A DNA stretch of 64,000 bases from Nonomuraea roseoviolacea subsp. carminata (GCF_024172185.1 NZ_JAMZEC010000001.1:3906001-3970000); one strand, 5' to 3'; counted from the stretch's first letter, positions 7,300 through 16,078 are shown. The notes: generated by a model from the letters alone, not told the origin. Program-made: numbers and translations.

Positions 7300-7890
7300 T
7301 TACCCTGCCGGCCGGCTGCCGGTGAGGCCCCGCACTGCGAGCTCCACGAGCTGACGCAGGCGCAGCCGCAGGACGGCGGGGTCGGCCTTCTGCCGCGCGA
7401 TCCCCGCCACCGCGTCCACCAGGACCGCCGCGACGTCGCCCGCCGGAAGATCGACGCCGAGCAGGTCGAGCTCTCCGGCGGCGTCCTCCAGCGCCGCTTC
7501 GACCACGGACAGATACTCGGCCTCGAACGCGACCATCACGTCCTCCACGAGGACCTCGGCCTCCGCGAACAGTTCCGCCCGGTACTCCGCCTCCACCGTG
7601 CCGACGAAGGACTCCACCTTGATCGCCAGCACGTCGTAGAGCCGATCCGTGATCGGCCGCCCGGAGCGTCGCGCCCTCTCGGCGGCCGCGACGATGTCGC
7701 CGGCGAACCGCTGCGCCACCGCCCTGAAGACGTCTTCCTTGCTGCTGAAGTGCAGGTAGACGGCCGGGCGGGACATGCGGGCCGCTCGCGCGATGAGGTC
7801 CATCGAGGTGCGGCGGAAGCCGTAGCGGCCGAACACCTCGAGCGCGGCGCTCACGACCTGGTCACGCTTCGCGTCGGCGGCGTCTGTCAT
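7300..7890 (-). CDS. TetR/AcrR-family transcriptional regulator
   Basis: The protein has 196 residues from ATG 7890. The helix-turn-helix is typical: VVSAALEVFGRYGFRRTSMD, then RAARMSRPAVYLHFSSKEDVF. The helical C-terminal domain carries no recognised ligand pocket. The start codon touches the palindromic site at 7890-7917, which implies autorepression. A related site lies between the lectin and beta-helix genes at 6108-6137. It converges on the beta-helix gene with a gap of five bases. Confidence 0.9.
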   Translation of the reverse strand: MTDAADAKRDQVVSAALEVFGRYGFRRTSMDLIARAARMSRPAVYLHFSSKEDVFRAVAQRFAGDIVAAAERARRSGRPITDRLYDVLAIKVESFVGTVEAEYRAELFAEAEVLVEDVMVAFEAEYLSVVEAALEDAAGELDLLGVDLPAGDVAAVLVDAVAGIARQKADPAVLRLRLRQLVELAVRGLTGSRPAG

Positions 7891-7917
7891 TCTGACATCA
7901 TAAACATGACCCGTCAG
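7890..7917. promoter_or_regulatory. Probable autoregulatory TetR operator
   Basis: TTCTGACA at 7890-7897 and CGTCAG at 7912-7917 flank an AT-rich centre containing ACAT. Base by base it resembles the 6108-6135 site: identical first eight and last six bases, plus seven inner matches. It overlaps the start codon of the TetR gene, so binding would shut that gene off. Confidence 0.55.
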
Positions 7918-7943
7918 CGCGCCGGGCGCTCGGTATATTCTGA

Positions 7944-7965
7944 ATACAGAAATCATGTTCTGTAT
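7944..7965. promoter_or_regulatory. Probable GntR operator (ATACAGAA-N6-TTCTGTAT)
   Basis: A perfect 8-bp inverted repeat with a six-base spacer lies 17 bases upstream of the GTG at 7982. The preceding bases TATTCTG (7936-7942) repeat the half-site. The alternative ATG at 7955 falls inside the palindrome, which argues against it as the start. Autoregulation is likely for a GntR-family protein in this position. Confidence 0.6.
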
Positions 7966-7981
7966 GCAAGAGGGCGGAAGA

Positions 7982-8638
7982 GTGGACCAGACGACCACGA
8001 CGGCTCCCCTGCGGCGCGACATCGCCGAGCAGGTCACCGCTCGCGTCCTGGACGGCCGGCTGCCGGCCGAGGCGCGGATCAACGAGGTCCGCCTCGCGGC
8101 CGAGCTGAAGGTCAGCCGCACCCCGCTGAGAGAGGCGCTGGTCGAGCTCACCGACCGCGGCCTGCTGGTCGCCGAGCCGAGGCGAGGCTTCCGCGTGCCG
8201 CCCCTGAACCTCGACGAGGCCCGCAAGCTGTATCCGCTCGTCGGTGAGCTGGAGGCCCTTGCCCTGCGCTGGAGCGCTCCCCAGGACCTGCTCGGGCTCA
8301 CCGACCCGCTGGAGCGGCAGATCGACGACATGCGGGCCGCCCTGGACGACGGGCGCGGCCTGGCCGAGCTGGACGACCGGTGGCACGCGCTGCTGCTGTC
8401 CGCCTGCGGCAACGCCCACCTGATGCGGATCATCGACCAGACCAAGCCGCTGCTCAAGCGGTACGACGTGCTCTACTTCGGCGGCCCCGACCGGGCCCGG
8501 CGCAGCATCGACGAACACCGCGACATCCTGGCCGCCATCCGCGACGGAGACCTCAACCAGGCAGCGCGCCGGCTCGTCCAGAACTGGGTCAACGGAGCCG
8601 CCTACCTCGGCCAGGCCCCCCGGCGATCCGGCCGGTAG
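7982..8638 (+). CDS. GntR-family (FadR/FCD type) transcriptional regulator
   Basis: The protein has 218 residues from GTG 7982. The N-terminal winged helix reads INEVRLAAELKVSRTPLREALVELTDRGLL, with the GntR signature SRTPLREAL. The helical FCD domain follows, including the metal or ligand residues D-x3-H (DDRWHALLLSACGN) and a final H in IDEHRDILAAI. The start is preferred because GGGCGGAAGA lies just upstream and the palindrome remains outside the gene. It probably regulates the SDR 23 bases downstream; ligands of this class are usually small organic acids. Confidence 0.88.
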   Translation: MDQTTTTAPLRRDIAEQVTARVLDGRLPAEARINEVRLAAELKVSRTPLREALVELTDRGLLVAEPRRGFRVPPLNLDEARKLYPLVGELEALALRWSAPQDLLGLTDPLERQIDDMRAALDDGRGLAELDDRWHALLLSACGNAHLMRIIDQTKPLLKRYDVLYFGGPDRARRSIDEHRDILAAIRDGDLNQAARRLVQNWVNGAAYLGQAPRRSGR

Positions 8639-8661
8639 CGCGCACGACGAAAGAGCGGACC

Positions 8662-9447
8662 ATGAACGAACCGGCTCCGGCCCCCGGCCCGGGCACCGAC
8701 CTGACCGGACACGTCGCCATCGTCACCGGCGGTTCCTCGGGCCTGGGGCACGCCATCGCCCTCGCCCTGGCCCAGGCCGGCTCGGCCGTCACACTCGTCG
8801 GCCGACGGCGGGAGGCCGGCGAACGGGCCGCGGCGCGGATCACGTCACTCACCGGACGACCGGCCACGGCGCTGACCTGCGACGTCAGCGACGAGGACGG
8901 CGTCCAACGGGTCGTGGGCGAGGTCGCCGACCGGTCCGGCCGGCTGGACATCCTGGTGACCAGCGCGGGGATCCAGGCCAGAGGCGAGATCGGCCGGCTG
9001 GGCGCGGCCGAGTTCCGGCGCTGCCTGGAGGTCAACGTCGTCGGGACGTTCCTGGCCTGCCAGGCGGCCGTCCCGGTCATGCGGGCCGCCGGATACGGCC
9101 GCATCGTCACCCTCGCCAGCGCGCTCGGCCTGGTGGGCGCCGCCGGACGGGCGGGATACGCCGCCAGCAAGGGCGCCGTCGTCCAGCTCACCCGCAGCCT
9201 GGCCGTCGAACTGGCCGGCACCGGCATCTGCGTCAACGCCCTCGCGCCGGGGCCGTTCCACACTCCGCTGAACGAGGGCGCCGACGACGACCCCCGCGTG
9301 CGCGACTTCCTCGACCACCAGGTGCCCGCGCGCCGCTGGGCGCAGCCCACCGAGCTGGCCGCGGCCGCGCTCCTGCTGGCGAGCCCCGCCGCCTCCTACA
9401 TCACCGGCGCGATCCTGCCCGTCGACGGCGGCTGGACGGCCCACTGA
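8662..9447 (+). CDS. SDR-family NAD(P)-dependent oxidoreductase
   Basis: The protein has 261 residues and the classical SDR layout. The cofactor loop is TGGSSGLG near residues 21-28, with the cofactor-selecting strand ending in GRRRE. It has the NNAG-equivalent TSAG, a catalytic serine in TLASALGL, and YAASK as the Tyr-x3-Lys pair, followed by the APGPFHTP loop. GRR after the second strand favours NADPH. It lies in an operon with the GntR regulator, which should set its expression. The substrate is not predictable; homologues with this pattern act on sugar acids or 3-oxoacyl groups. Confidence 0.9.
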   Translation: MNEPAPAPGPGTDLTGHVAIVTGGSSGLGHAIALALAQAGSAVTLVGRRREAGERAAARITSLTGRPATALTCDVSDEDGVQRVVGEVADRSGRLDILVTSAGIQARGEIGRLGAAEFRRCLEVNVVGTFLACQAAVPVMRAAGYGRIVTLASALGLVGAAGRAGYAASKGAVVQLTRSLAVELAGTGICVNALAPGPFHTPLNEGADDDPRVRDFLDHQVPARRWAQPTELAAAALLLASPAASYITGAILPVDGGWTAH

Positions 9448-9633
9448 CAGGTCGCGTCCATGTGCGCGATCCCGGGTCCGGAGAGGGCGGGCGAGCACAC
9501 GGCGGCGTTCCCTGTCGCCGTGTCAGCGGTGGCGTCAGCACGGCGACGGTCGGATGTCAGGGCGGTCGGCGATCGTCAGAGCCGTCGCTCGGACACCCGG
9601 CTTCACGCCACTGACATACAGGAGCACGCCATC

Positions 9634-11154
9634 ATGTCCATCACCCTCACCGACCAGGACAAGCTCACCCTGCGCGTCGCCGCGTGGGGAGCCGTCTCCC
9701 TGATGTCCGCCGCCGGCGCCGCCGGCTCGGCCCACCGGGCCGGCACCGAGGGCTCCATCGCCCTGACCTCCGCGACCGGCCTCGTCGGGCACGTGCTCAG
9801 CAAGGCGCCCAAGGGCGTGAAGTACGGCAAGACCGTGGCCGAACTGGCCGACCAGGTGCTGCCGGCCTTGACCGCGTCGATGAGCCTGCTCGGCGAGCAG
9901 GACCCGGCGGAGGCCGACAACTTCCGCCGCACCGTCCTCGTCGCCGTCGAGGCGGCCGGCCGGGGCCAGAAGGGCGAGCCCAGCCCCACCATGGCCGAGA
10001 TGGCCCGCAAGATCGGCGCGGCCCTCGACGCCGCTTCGGCCACACCTGCCGAGGGCAGCGGGACCCTCGCCGGGCAGGATCGGCCGGAGCTGCGCAAGGT
10101 CCTCCAGGAGTTCGTCGACGCCGGTTTCGCCGGGATCCAGCTGCGCCTGCGCGACGAGCGGGGCGAGTGGGTCGGCAGCGCCGGCGTGCGCGAGCTGGGC
10201 CAGGACGCCGCGCCGCCGACCAACGGGTCGTTCAGGATCGGCAGCGCCACCAAGACCTTCGTCGCGACCCTGGTGTTGCAGCTCGTGGCCGAGGGCAAGG
10301 TCGGGCTGGACGACCCGGCGGCCGACCACCTGCCCGAGTTCGGGCTGGACCGGCGGATCACGGTGCGGATGCTGCTGCAGCACACCAGCGGGGTGTTCAA
10401 CTTCACCGGCGAGTACTACGAGGACGGGACGATCGCGCCGGGCATCCCCTGGGCGGGCCAGGAGTGGGTGGACAACCGGTTCAAGACCTACGCGCCGGAG
10501 GAGCTGGTGCGGTTCGCGCTGGCCAAGCCGGCACGGTTCGAGCCGGGCACGGACTGGAGCTACGCCAACACCAACTACGTGCTGGCCAGGCTGCTGATCG
10601 AGAAGGTCACCGGCCGCTCGTTCGCCGAGGAGCTGCAGCGGCTGATCCTGGGTCCGCTCGGGATGTCGGACACCATGGCGCCGGGCACCTCGACCGAGAT
10701 CCCCGAGCCGCACGCCCACAGCTACTACCGCTACGAGGAGGACGGCCAGGACAGGACGGTCGACGTCACCCGCCAGAACCCCTCCTGGATCTCCGCCGGC
10801 GGTGACCTGATCTCGACCACCCAGGACCTGGCCACGTTCTTCTCCGCGCTGAACGGTGGCAAGCTCCTGCCGGCCCCGCTGCTGGCCGAGATGCGCGACC
10901 CGCACCCGAAGATCGGCTACGGCCTGGGCGTGTTCGCGCAGGACCTGGGCCAGGACAGCGGCACCGTCTACCACCACAACGGCGGCATCGCGGGCTACGG
11001 GACGCTGATGTACAGCACGCCCGACGGCGGCACGACCCTGACCGCCTCGGTGAACTATGTGGACGACGCCGCGATGTCCTTGGCGGGGGAGTTCCAGACG
11101 GTCCTGGTGAAGCTCATCGACCAGGTGTTCGCCGGCGAGCAGGCCGGGCGATGA
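9634..11154 (+). CDS. Serine hydrolase (class C beta-lactamase/DD-peptidase family) with an extra N-terminal helical domain
   Basis: The protein has 506 residues. Residues 150-505 form a beta-lactamase/D-alanyl-D-alanine carboxypeptidase-like domain: S204-A-T-K207 as SxxK, Y310-A-N312 as YxN, and a HNGG element in place of KTG. Residues 1-135 are an unrelated alanine-rich helical domain (MSITLTDQDKLTLRVAAWGA) with no signal peptide, resembling stand-alone actinomycete hypothetical proteins. The paralogue downstream has a Sec signal in the same place, so the two look like an export form and a domain-swapped form. AGGAG at 9620-9624 supports the ATG at 9634. The fusion is unusual and removes obvious secretion. 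Confidence 0.82.
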   Translation: MSITLTDQDKLTLRVAAWGAVSLMSAAGAAGSAHRAGTEGSIALTSATGLVGHVLSKAPKGVKYGKTVAELADQVLPALTASMSLLGEQDPAEADNFRRTVLVAVEAAGRGQKGEPSPTMAEMARKIGAALDAASATPAEGSGTLAGQDRPELRKVLQEFVDAGFAGIQLRLRDERGEWVGSAGVRELGQDAAPPTNGSFRIGSATKTFVATLVLQLVAEGKVGLDDPAADHLPEFGLDRRITVRMLLQHTSGVFNFTGEYYEDGTIAPGIPWAGQEWVDNRFKTYAPEELVRFALAKPARFEPGTDWSYANTNYVLARLLIEKVTGRSFAEELQRLILGPLGMSDTMAPGTSTEIPEPHAHSYYRYEEDGQDRTVDVTRQNPSWISAGGDLISTTQDLATFFSALNGGKLLPAPLLAEMRDPHPKIGYGLGVFAQDLGQDSGTVYHHNGGIAGYGTLMYSTPDGGTTLTASVNYVDDAAMSLAGEFQTVLVKLIDQVFAGEQAGR

Positions 11155-12383
11155 CGCGCTCCGAGGTCCTGCGGCGAGTGGCGGTCACGGCGCTGACGGC
11201 CGCGCTGCTGGCCGGAGCCGCCGCACCCGGCATGGCGGCCGCGGACACCGGCCGGGCCGCCGCCGGGCAGAATCGCCCTGAGCTGCAGAAGGCCACCCAG
11301 GCGTTCGTCGACGCCGGATTCCTCGGGATGCAGGTGCGCGTGCACGATCAGGAAGGCGAGTGGGTCGGCAGCGCCGGGGCGCGCAAGCTGGGCCAGGCCG
11401 CCAAGCCGCCGACGAACGGGTCGTTCTGGACGGGCAGCGTCATCAAGACCTTCACCGCGACCCTGATGCTGCAACTGGTCGCCGAGGGCAGGATCGGCCT
11501 GGACGACCCGGTGGCCGGCCACCTGCCCGAGCTCGGCCTGGACAAGCGGATCACCGTGCGGATGCTGCTGCAGCACACCAGCGGGTTGTTCAACTACGCG
11601 GGCGGCGAGCTCTACGACGACGGGACGTACGTGCCAGGGCTCCCCGCCACCGGCGACGAGTGGCTGGCGAACCGGTTCAAGAGCTACCAGCCCGAGGACC
11701 TGGTGCGGTTCGCGCTGTCCAAGAAGCCGCGCTTCGAGCCGGGCGCCGATCAGAACTACTCCAACACCAACTACACCGTGGCCCTGCTGCTGATCGAGAA
11801 GGTCACCGGCCACTCGTACGCCGAGGAGCTGAAGCGGCGGATCGTGCGGCCGCTCGGGCTGCGGGGCACCATGGTGCCGGGCGACCGGACCGAGCTGCCC
11901 GGCCCGCACGCCCACGGCTATTACCGCTACCAGGAGGCCGGCCGGCCGAAGGTCGTCGACATCTCCCGCCAGAACCTCTCCCTGCTGGCCGGCGCGGGTG
12001 ACCTGATCTCGACCACCCAGGACCTGGCCACGTTCACCTCCGCTCTGAACAGCGGCAAGCTCCTGCCGGCCGCGCTGCTGACCGAGATGCGCACGCCGTA
12101 CCCGGGAGGGAAGCTCGGCTACGGCCTCGGGCTGTTCGTGCAGGACCTGGGCCCGGGGTGCGGCGTCGTCTACCAGCACAACGGCAGCCCGCCGCACGGC
12201 TACGGGACGCTGATGTACAGCTCGCCCGACGGCGGCAAGACCCTGACCGCCTCGGTGACCTGGGTGGACGAGGTCACGAGGGGCCCGGCGAAGGACTTCC
12301 AGAAGCTGGTGGACACGCTCGTCAAGGACGTGTTCTGCGGTGGGCGGGCCGGGACGACCGAGGACACCGAGCCGGCCCGGTAG
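11151..12383 (+). CDS. Exported serine hydrolase (class C beta-lactamase/DD-peptidase family)
   Basis: The protein has 410 residues with a signal peptide of about 31 residues (MTRSEVLRRVAVTALTAALL, cleavage near MAA-AD). The catalytic domain has S96-V-I-K99, YSN in NYSNTNY, and HNGS for the third motif. It is closely similar to the catalytic part of the preceding gene along its whole length (for example RITVRMLLQHTSG is shared), so the pair arose by tandem duplication. The start overlaps the previous stop (ATGA). It probably acts outside the membrane on peptides, esters or cell-wall muropeptides; true beta-lactamase activity is not implied. Confidence 0.88.
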   Translation: MTRSEVLRRVAVTALTAALLAGAAAPGMAAADTGRAAAGQNRPELQKATQAFVDAGFLGMQVRVHDQEGEWVGSAGARKLGQAAKPPTNGSFWTGSVIKTFTATLMLQLVAEGRIGLDDPVAGHLPELGLDKRITVRMLLQHTSGLFNYAGGELYDDGTYVPGLPATGDEWLANRFKSYQPEDLVRFALSKKPRFEPGADQNYSNTNYTVALLLIEKVTGHSYAEELKRRIVRPLGLRGTMVPGDRTELPGPHAHGYYRYQEAGRPKVVDISRQNLSLLAGAGDLISTTQDLATFTSALNSGKLLPAALLTEMRTPYPGGKLGYGLGLFVQDLGPGCGVVYQHNGSPPHGYGTLMYSSPDGGKTLTASVTWVDEVTRGPAKDFQKLVDTLVKDVFCGGRAGTTEDTEPAR

Positions 12384-12406
12384 GGCGGAGCCCGCCGGAC
12401 CCCGGA

Positions 12407-12862
12407 TCAGGTGGCGGCGTAGTCGGACAGTGCGGGTTCCAGCAGGTCGAAGGCTTGGGCGGCGTCGGCGGCGATGGTGTCGGCGATCCGGTCGTTGGGG
12501 AGCCCGGCGATCGTGAGGGCCTGGATGCGCTGGAACAGCAGGCGGTGGACGGTGCCCAGCAGTCCGGCGGCGGTCTGGACGGTGATGTCGTCGGGCTGGG
12601 CGCCGGTGGCCTCGGCGAGCGCCCTCGCCAGGTGGTGTTCGCGCTGGTCGTGCAGGCCGCGCAGGCAGACGGTCAGGGTGGGGCTGTCGGCGATCATGCG
12701 GGCGAACTCCTGACCGGAGAACCCGGCGACCGGGTCCTGGGCGGCGACGGCTTCGGTGAACGCGCGGCGCAGCGCGGCCAGCGCCGACTCCCCTGGTTGC
12801 CGTGCGGTGACGGCGCGGGCCAGGGAGGCGGCGAACTCCTCCTGGTGATCGCCCCTCTCGCT
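12407..12862 (-). pseudogene. TetR-family remnant, ligand domain only
   Basis: The open frame begins right behind the stop of the lamin-tail gene (about 12862) and runs to 12407. It contains SERGDHQEEFAASLARA, then FTEAVAAQDPVAGFSGQEF, and ends FDLLEPALSDYAAT. This matches the C-terminal ligand-binding half of TetR proteins. The N-terminal helix-turn-helix of about 50-60 residues is absent; instead the upstream DNA is the lamin-tail gene. An internal ATG at 12697 could start a 96-residue piece, but that would not bind DNA. It looks like a deletion product at the junction with 12866. Confidence 0.65.
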
Positions 12863-12865
12863 GCT

Positions 12866-13339
12866 TCAGCAGTTCTTGTAGTCGTAGCGGGCGCTGTTGT
12901 AAGAGCACGAGTGGACGAGCCGGCCTCGGGCGTCGCGGAGGTAGCCGGTGTCGTTGCTCTGGTTCCAGATGTAGGCGAAGGTGCCGCCGCCGCTCCTGCC
13001 CCAGTACAGGGTGGTGGAGGTGTCGCGGCCCCTGCCGGTCCGCAGGGTGACCGTCTTCCCGGCCCTGAGACTGAACGTGCCGAACGTATAGACGTGGTCC
13101 GCCCGGGCCGTCCTGTCGCGGACGGTCCAGCCGCTGAGGTCGACCGCGCTCCGGCCGGTGTTCTTGATCTGCACGTACTCGCCGTTGAGGCTGCTGTTCG
13201 CGCCGGAGTCCGGCGAGCCGGGCGAGTCGTACCAGATCCGGGAGATCTTCACCGTGGGGGCGGCGGCCTGAGCGGGAACAGCCGGTGTGAGAGCGGCGGC
13301 GGTCGCCACCAGGGCGGCGACGGGGGCGGCAAGACGCAC
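12866..13339 (-). CDS. Secreted lamin-tail-domain (LTD) protein
   Basis: The protein has 157 residues from GTG 13339, with AAGGA at a good distance upstream. A signal peptide (cleavage near AQA-AAP) is followed by an LTD beta-sandwich: VKISRIWYDSPGSPD, then EYVQIKNTGRSAVDLSGWTV and VYTFGTFSLRAGKTVTL. Final strands include LYWGRSGGGTFAYIWNQSND and YLRDARGRLVHSCSY. Such small proteins are common in actinomycetes and are thought to act at the cell surface or on extracellular polymers. Two cysteines near the end (C-S-Y...KNC) may form a disulfide. The next minus-strand sequence is a truncated TetR. Confidence 0.87.
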   Translation of the reverse strand: MRLAAPVAALVATAAALTPAVPAQAAAPTVKISRIWYDSPGSPDSGANSSLNGEYVQIKNTGRSAVDLSGWTVRDRTARADHVYTFGTFSLRAGKTVTLRTGRGRDTSTTLYWGRSGGGTFAYIWNQSNDTGYLRDARGRLVHSCSYNSARYDYKNC

Positions 13340-13432
13340 GTGTGGTCCTTCTGGGGCTGGGGTGTGTGGGCCGTGTGTATGACGCCTCACGAGGGCTCGG
13401 CGTTCACCTGAATCCGGGCCGGTCCCCGAGTG

Positions 13433-14311
13433 TCACGGCGTGGAGAACAGACCAGGCCCCGGAGGCGAGGAGCCGTCGTGGGAGACGCCGTTCGTGACCC
13501 GCAGGAACTCCAGCCTCTCCGCATCGACGGAACCCGCGGCCACCGTGTAGACGACGAGCCGGATGTCGCAGCCCGGCACGGTGAGCACGTCGCAGTCGCA
13601 CGTCACCTCGCCGACCTGGGGATGCACGACGGTCTTGCGAGCCGACACATGCGGACCGACCGCGCCCTCGTCCCACAGCCGGGTGAACTCCGCGCTGCTG
13701 GAGCGCAGTTCCGCGAGAAGGCCGGCCAGTTCACGGTCGTGGGGGTAGTTGACGAGAGCCGTGCGCAGATCGGCGACGAGGGCGGGGCCCAGCGTGTCGT
13801 CCTCCTGGATCACGGGCCAGGTCGCGAGCCCTGTGGGCCCCGTGGCGAAGACCGCCCGCACCAGGTTCCGCTCGACGTGCGTCCGTCCGCTGGGATCGCC
13901 CAGCAGCGCCGCCCATGCGGGAGTCCAGGACAGCAAGGTCCAGTCGGCGCTGAACACGCCCACGGGAAACTCGCCGAGGCGAGCCAGCATCCGTTGGACC
14001 CCCGCCGGAACATGCGTGGAGATCGTCCCCTCCGGTGGCGGGAGGAGGCCGGCCAGCCGGTAGGCGTAATCGCGCTCGACGGGTTCCAGTTGCAGTGCCC
14101 TGGCCAGGCTCGCGACGACCTGCGCCGAAGGGCTCGTGGCGCGTCCCTGCTCCAGCCGCACCACATAGTCGACCGACAGCCCGGCGAGCTCGGCCAGTTC
14201 CTCGCGCCGCAACCCCGCCGCACGTCGTCCGGGCCGTGAAGTCCGGCCGACGTCGATGGGAGAAAGCCGGTCGCGCCAGCGGCGCAATGCCGTGCCAAGG
14301 GTCTCCTCCAC
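13433..14311 (-). CDS. XRE-family regulator with MmyB-like ligand-binding domain
   Basis: The protein has 292 residues from GTG 14311. The N-terminal helix-turn-helix is of the type RRAAGLRREELAELAGLSVD with YVVRLEQGRA, characteristic of the MmyB group. Residues from about 105 on form the PAS-like MLTR ligand domain (VFSADWTLLSWTPAWAALLG, then VRAVFATGPTGLATWP, then RKTVVHPQVGEVTCDCDVL). These regulators typically control a divergent short-chain dehydrogenase, and one is present here 102 bases away. The ligand is thought to be a fatty-acid-like or small hydrophobic molecule. Confidence 0.92.
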   Translation of the reverse strand: MEETLGTALRRWRDRLSPIDVGRTSRPGRRAAGLRREELAELAGLSVDYVVRLEQGRATSPSAQVVASLARALQLEPVERDYAYRLAGLLPPPEGTISTHVPAGVQRMLARLGEFPVGVFSADWTLLSWTPAWAALLGDPSGRTHVERNLVRAVFATGPTGLATWPVIQEDDTLGPALVADLRTALVNYPHDRELAGLLAELRSSSAEFTRLWDEGAVGPHVSARKTVVHPQVGEVTCDCDVLTVPGCDIRLVVYTVAAGSVDAERLEFLRVTNGVSHDGSSPPGPGLFSTP

Positions 14312-14413
14312 CCGACCAGTATGTCCGCCGGGCAGCCGTTCTGCCTGGTACTGGCCGTCCCACCGTCGCAGAGGGCACTGGTTGTCCTCCGGCCGCCGGC
14401 CGAGAGTGGATAT

Positions 14414-15109
14414 ATGACCACGACATTCATCACAGGGGCCAACAGATCTCTCGGGTACGAGACCGCCCGCCGATTGATCGAGGCCGGCCACACCGTCCTC
14501 ATCGGCGCTCGGGATCTCGAGCGCGGCCAGGCGGCCGCGGAGAAACTGGGTGCCCGTTTCGTCCAGATCGACGTGACGGACGACGCGTCGGTGGCCGCGG
14601 CCGCCGCCGACGTCGAGGCTCGCGAGGGGGCCATCGACGTCCTCGTCAACAACGCGGGCATCCTGGGGACGCACAACCCCGCCGACCAGATCACGGCCGC
14701 TGACGCCCGCGCGGTGTTCGAGGTCAACGTCGTGGGGATCGTCCGGGTGACCCACGCGTTCCTGCCTCTGCTGCGCAAGTCCGCGAACCCGGTCATCGTC
14801 AACGTGTCGAGCGGCATGGGATCGTTCGCGGCGACCCACGACCCCGAGCGCGTCGAGTCCAGGCTCGTCGCGCCGCTCTACACGTCCTCGAAGGCCGCCG
14901 TGACCATGCTGACCACGCAGTACGCGAAGGCCTTGCCGGACGTGAAGGTGAACACGGCCGACCCGGGCTACACCGCGACCGACTTCAACGGGCACAGCGG
15001 CCCGCAGACCGTGACCGAGGGCACCGACGCGATCGTCGAACTCGCCACCATCGGGGCGGACGGACCGACCGGAACCTTCCGTGACCGTCACGGCGAGATG
15101 GCCTGGTGA
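14414..15109 (+). CDS. SDR-family oxidoreductase
   Basis: The protein has 231 residues from ATG 14414. The SDR elements are FITGANRSLGYE (cofactor loop), GARDLERGQ, VLVNNAGILG, NVSSGMGSF with the catalytic Ser, and YTSSKAAV with Tyr-x3-Lys. TADPGYTATDFNG after the active site is typical of carbonyl-reductase-like SDRs that pair with MmyB-type regulators. The cofactor is probably NADPH because of the arginines after strand 2. It is divergent from, and probably controlled by, the XRE regulator. Confidence 0.9.
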   Translation: MTTTFITGANRSLGYETARRLIEAGHTVLIGARDLERGQAAAEKLGARFVQIDVTDDASVAAAAADVEAREGAIDVLVNNAGILGTHNPADQITAADARAVFEVNVVGIVRVTHAFLPLLRKSANPVIVNVSSGMGSFAATHDPERVESRLVAPLYTSSKAAVTMLTTQYAKALPDVKVNTADPGYTATDFNGHSGPQTVTEGTDAIVELATIGADGPTGTFRDRHGEMAW

Positions 15110-15124
15110 TCCACCTCTGAAATA

Positions 15125-16078
15125 CTAGCCGCCGAAAGAAACGTGGTCACCGCGCCAATCGGTCGCACGAAGGAACTTCTCCCAGTTCAGCGCGCCGGAG
15201 TCGATGCTTCGACTCCACTGCGTGTCACGGTCGTCCCGGTAATACCCGAACTCCACCGCGTACTCGGCCATGCCGATGATCTCGTCGACCAGAAGAGGGT
15301 TCTCCCCCAGCTCCGGGAAGTATGCGAGCAGTCCTTCCCGAGAATACGTGCTCCGATACTCGGCCTTGAGTCCAGTGACATGGGAGAAGACATCGACCAT
15401 TTCCCCGGGGGAGATGACGTCGCCGATCACCGGCAGGGAGGCGCCAAGGTAGGCGTGGGGGTTGGAAAACACCTCAAGCACAGCCGGCCCGGTCGCGGTG
15501 AGCGGGTCGACGAACGGAGCGCGGAAGTCTTCGGGCAGGTAGAAGGGCATGAGTACCGTGTCGCCATCGATTCGAGGCGTGTAGTATTCCAGCGCGTTCG
15601 TGTAGAAGAACGCGAGCATGACGAAGGTGTGCGCGACGGGCAGAGTTCGAATGTAATCTGCGATGAGTGCCTTATCGGTGAAGTGCGGAGCATACTTGGT
15701 GCCCGACGACCTCTCCTGAACATTTTCGAGCGCACTGAAAACGATGTGCCCCACACCGGCCTCGACCGCCGCATCGGCGAGCTGGCGACCAAGGGGGAGT
15801 TCGTCAACCGACGGCGGCGCGACGGGCGGCGTCATGAGGAAAGCCCCGTCGGCCGATCGGAATGCTTGCACGAACTCACGCTGGTGACCTGGCTCCAGGG
15901 GAGCCGCGAAGATCTCCGCGCCCATCCTGGCCAGGTTCCGAGCTTGGGACGAGCCGGCGTTTCGCGTCAGGGCGCGCACGCGAAACCTCCCGCTCTCAAG
16001 CAGGGAGGTGGCGACACTCCTGCCCTGCTTGCTGGTTGCGCCCGAGACGACGATCAACGGCTTGCTGTCGGCGGACAT
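15125..16078 (-). CDS. NmrA-like NAD(P)-binding protein
   Basis: The protein has 317 residues from ATG 16078, with GGAAGGAG six bases upstream. The N-terminal Rossmann element reads VVSGATSKQGRSVATSLL, where the G-x-x-G-x-x-G spacing is that of atypical SDRs such as NmrA and HSCARG. There is no YxxxK active site; the region around VGHIVFSALEN is the usual NmrA strand. Such proteins act as redox sensors or as NAD(P)H-dependent isoflavone-type reductases. The gene is divergent from the ArsR regulator across an 18-bp perfect palindrome, so it is its likely target. It shows noticeably lower GC than its neighbours. Confidence 0.87.
   Translation of the reverse strand: MSADSKPLIVVSGATSKQGRSVATSLLESGRFRVRALTRNAGSSQARNLARMGAEIFAAPLEPGHQREFVQAFRSADGAFLMTPPVAPPSVDELPLGRQLADAAVEAGVGHIVFSALENVQERSSGTKYAPHFTDKALIADYIRTLPVAHTFVMLAFFYTNALEYYTPRIDGDTVLMPFYLPEDFRAPFVDPLTATGPAVLEVFSNPHAYLGASLPVIGDVISPGEMVDVFSHVTGLKAEYRSTYSREGLLAYFPELGENPLLVDEIIGMAEYAVEFGYYRDDRDTQWSRSIDSGALNWEKFLRATDWRGDHVSFGG

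Noticed and set aside
7955..7981. ATG 7955 as start of the GntR-type regulator
   Set aside because: It lies inside the probable operator and has no ribosome-binding site, whereas GTG 7982 has one.
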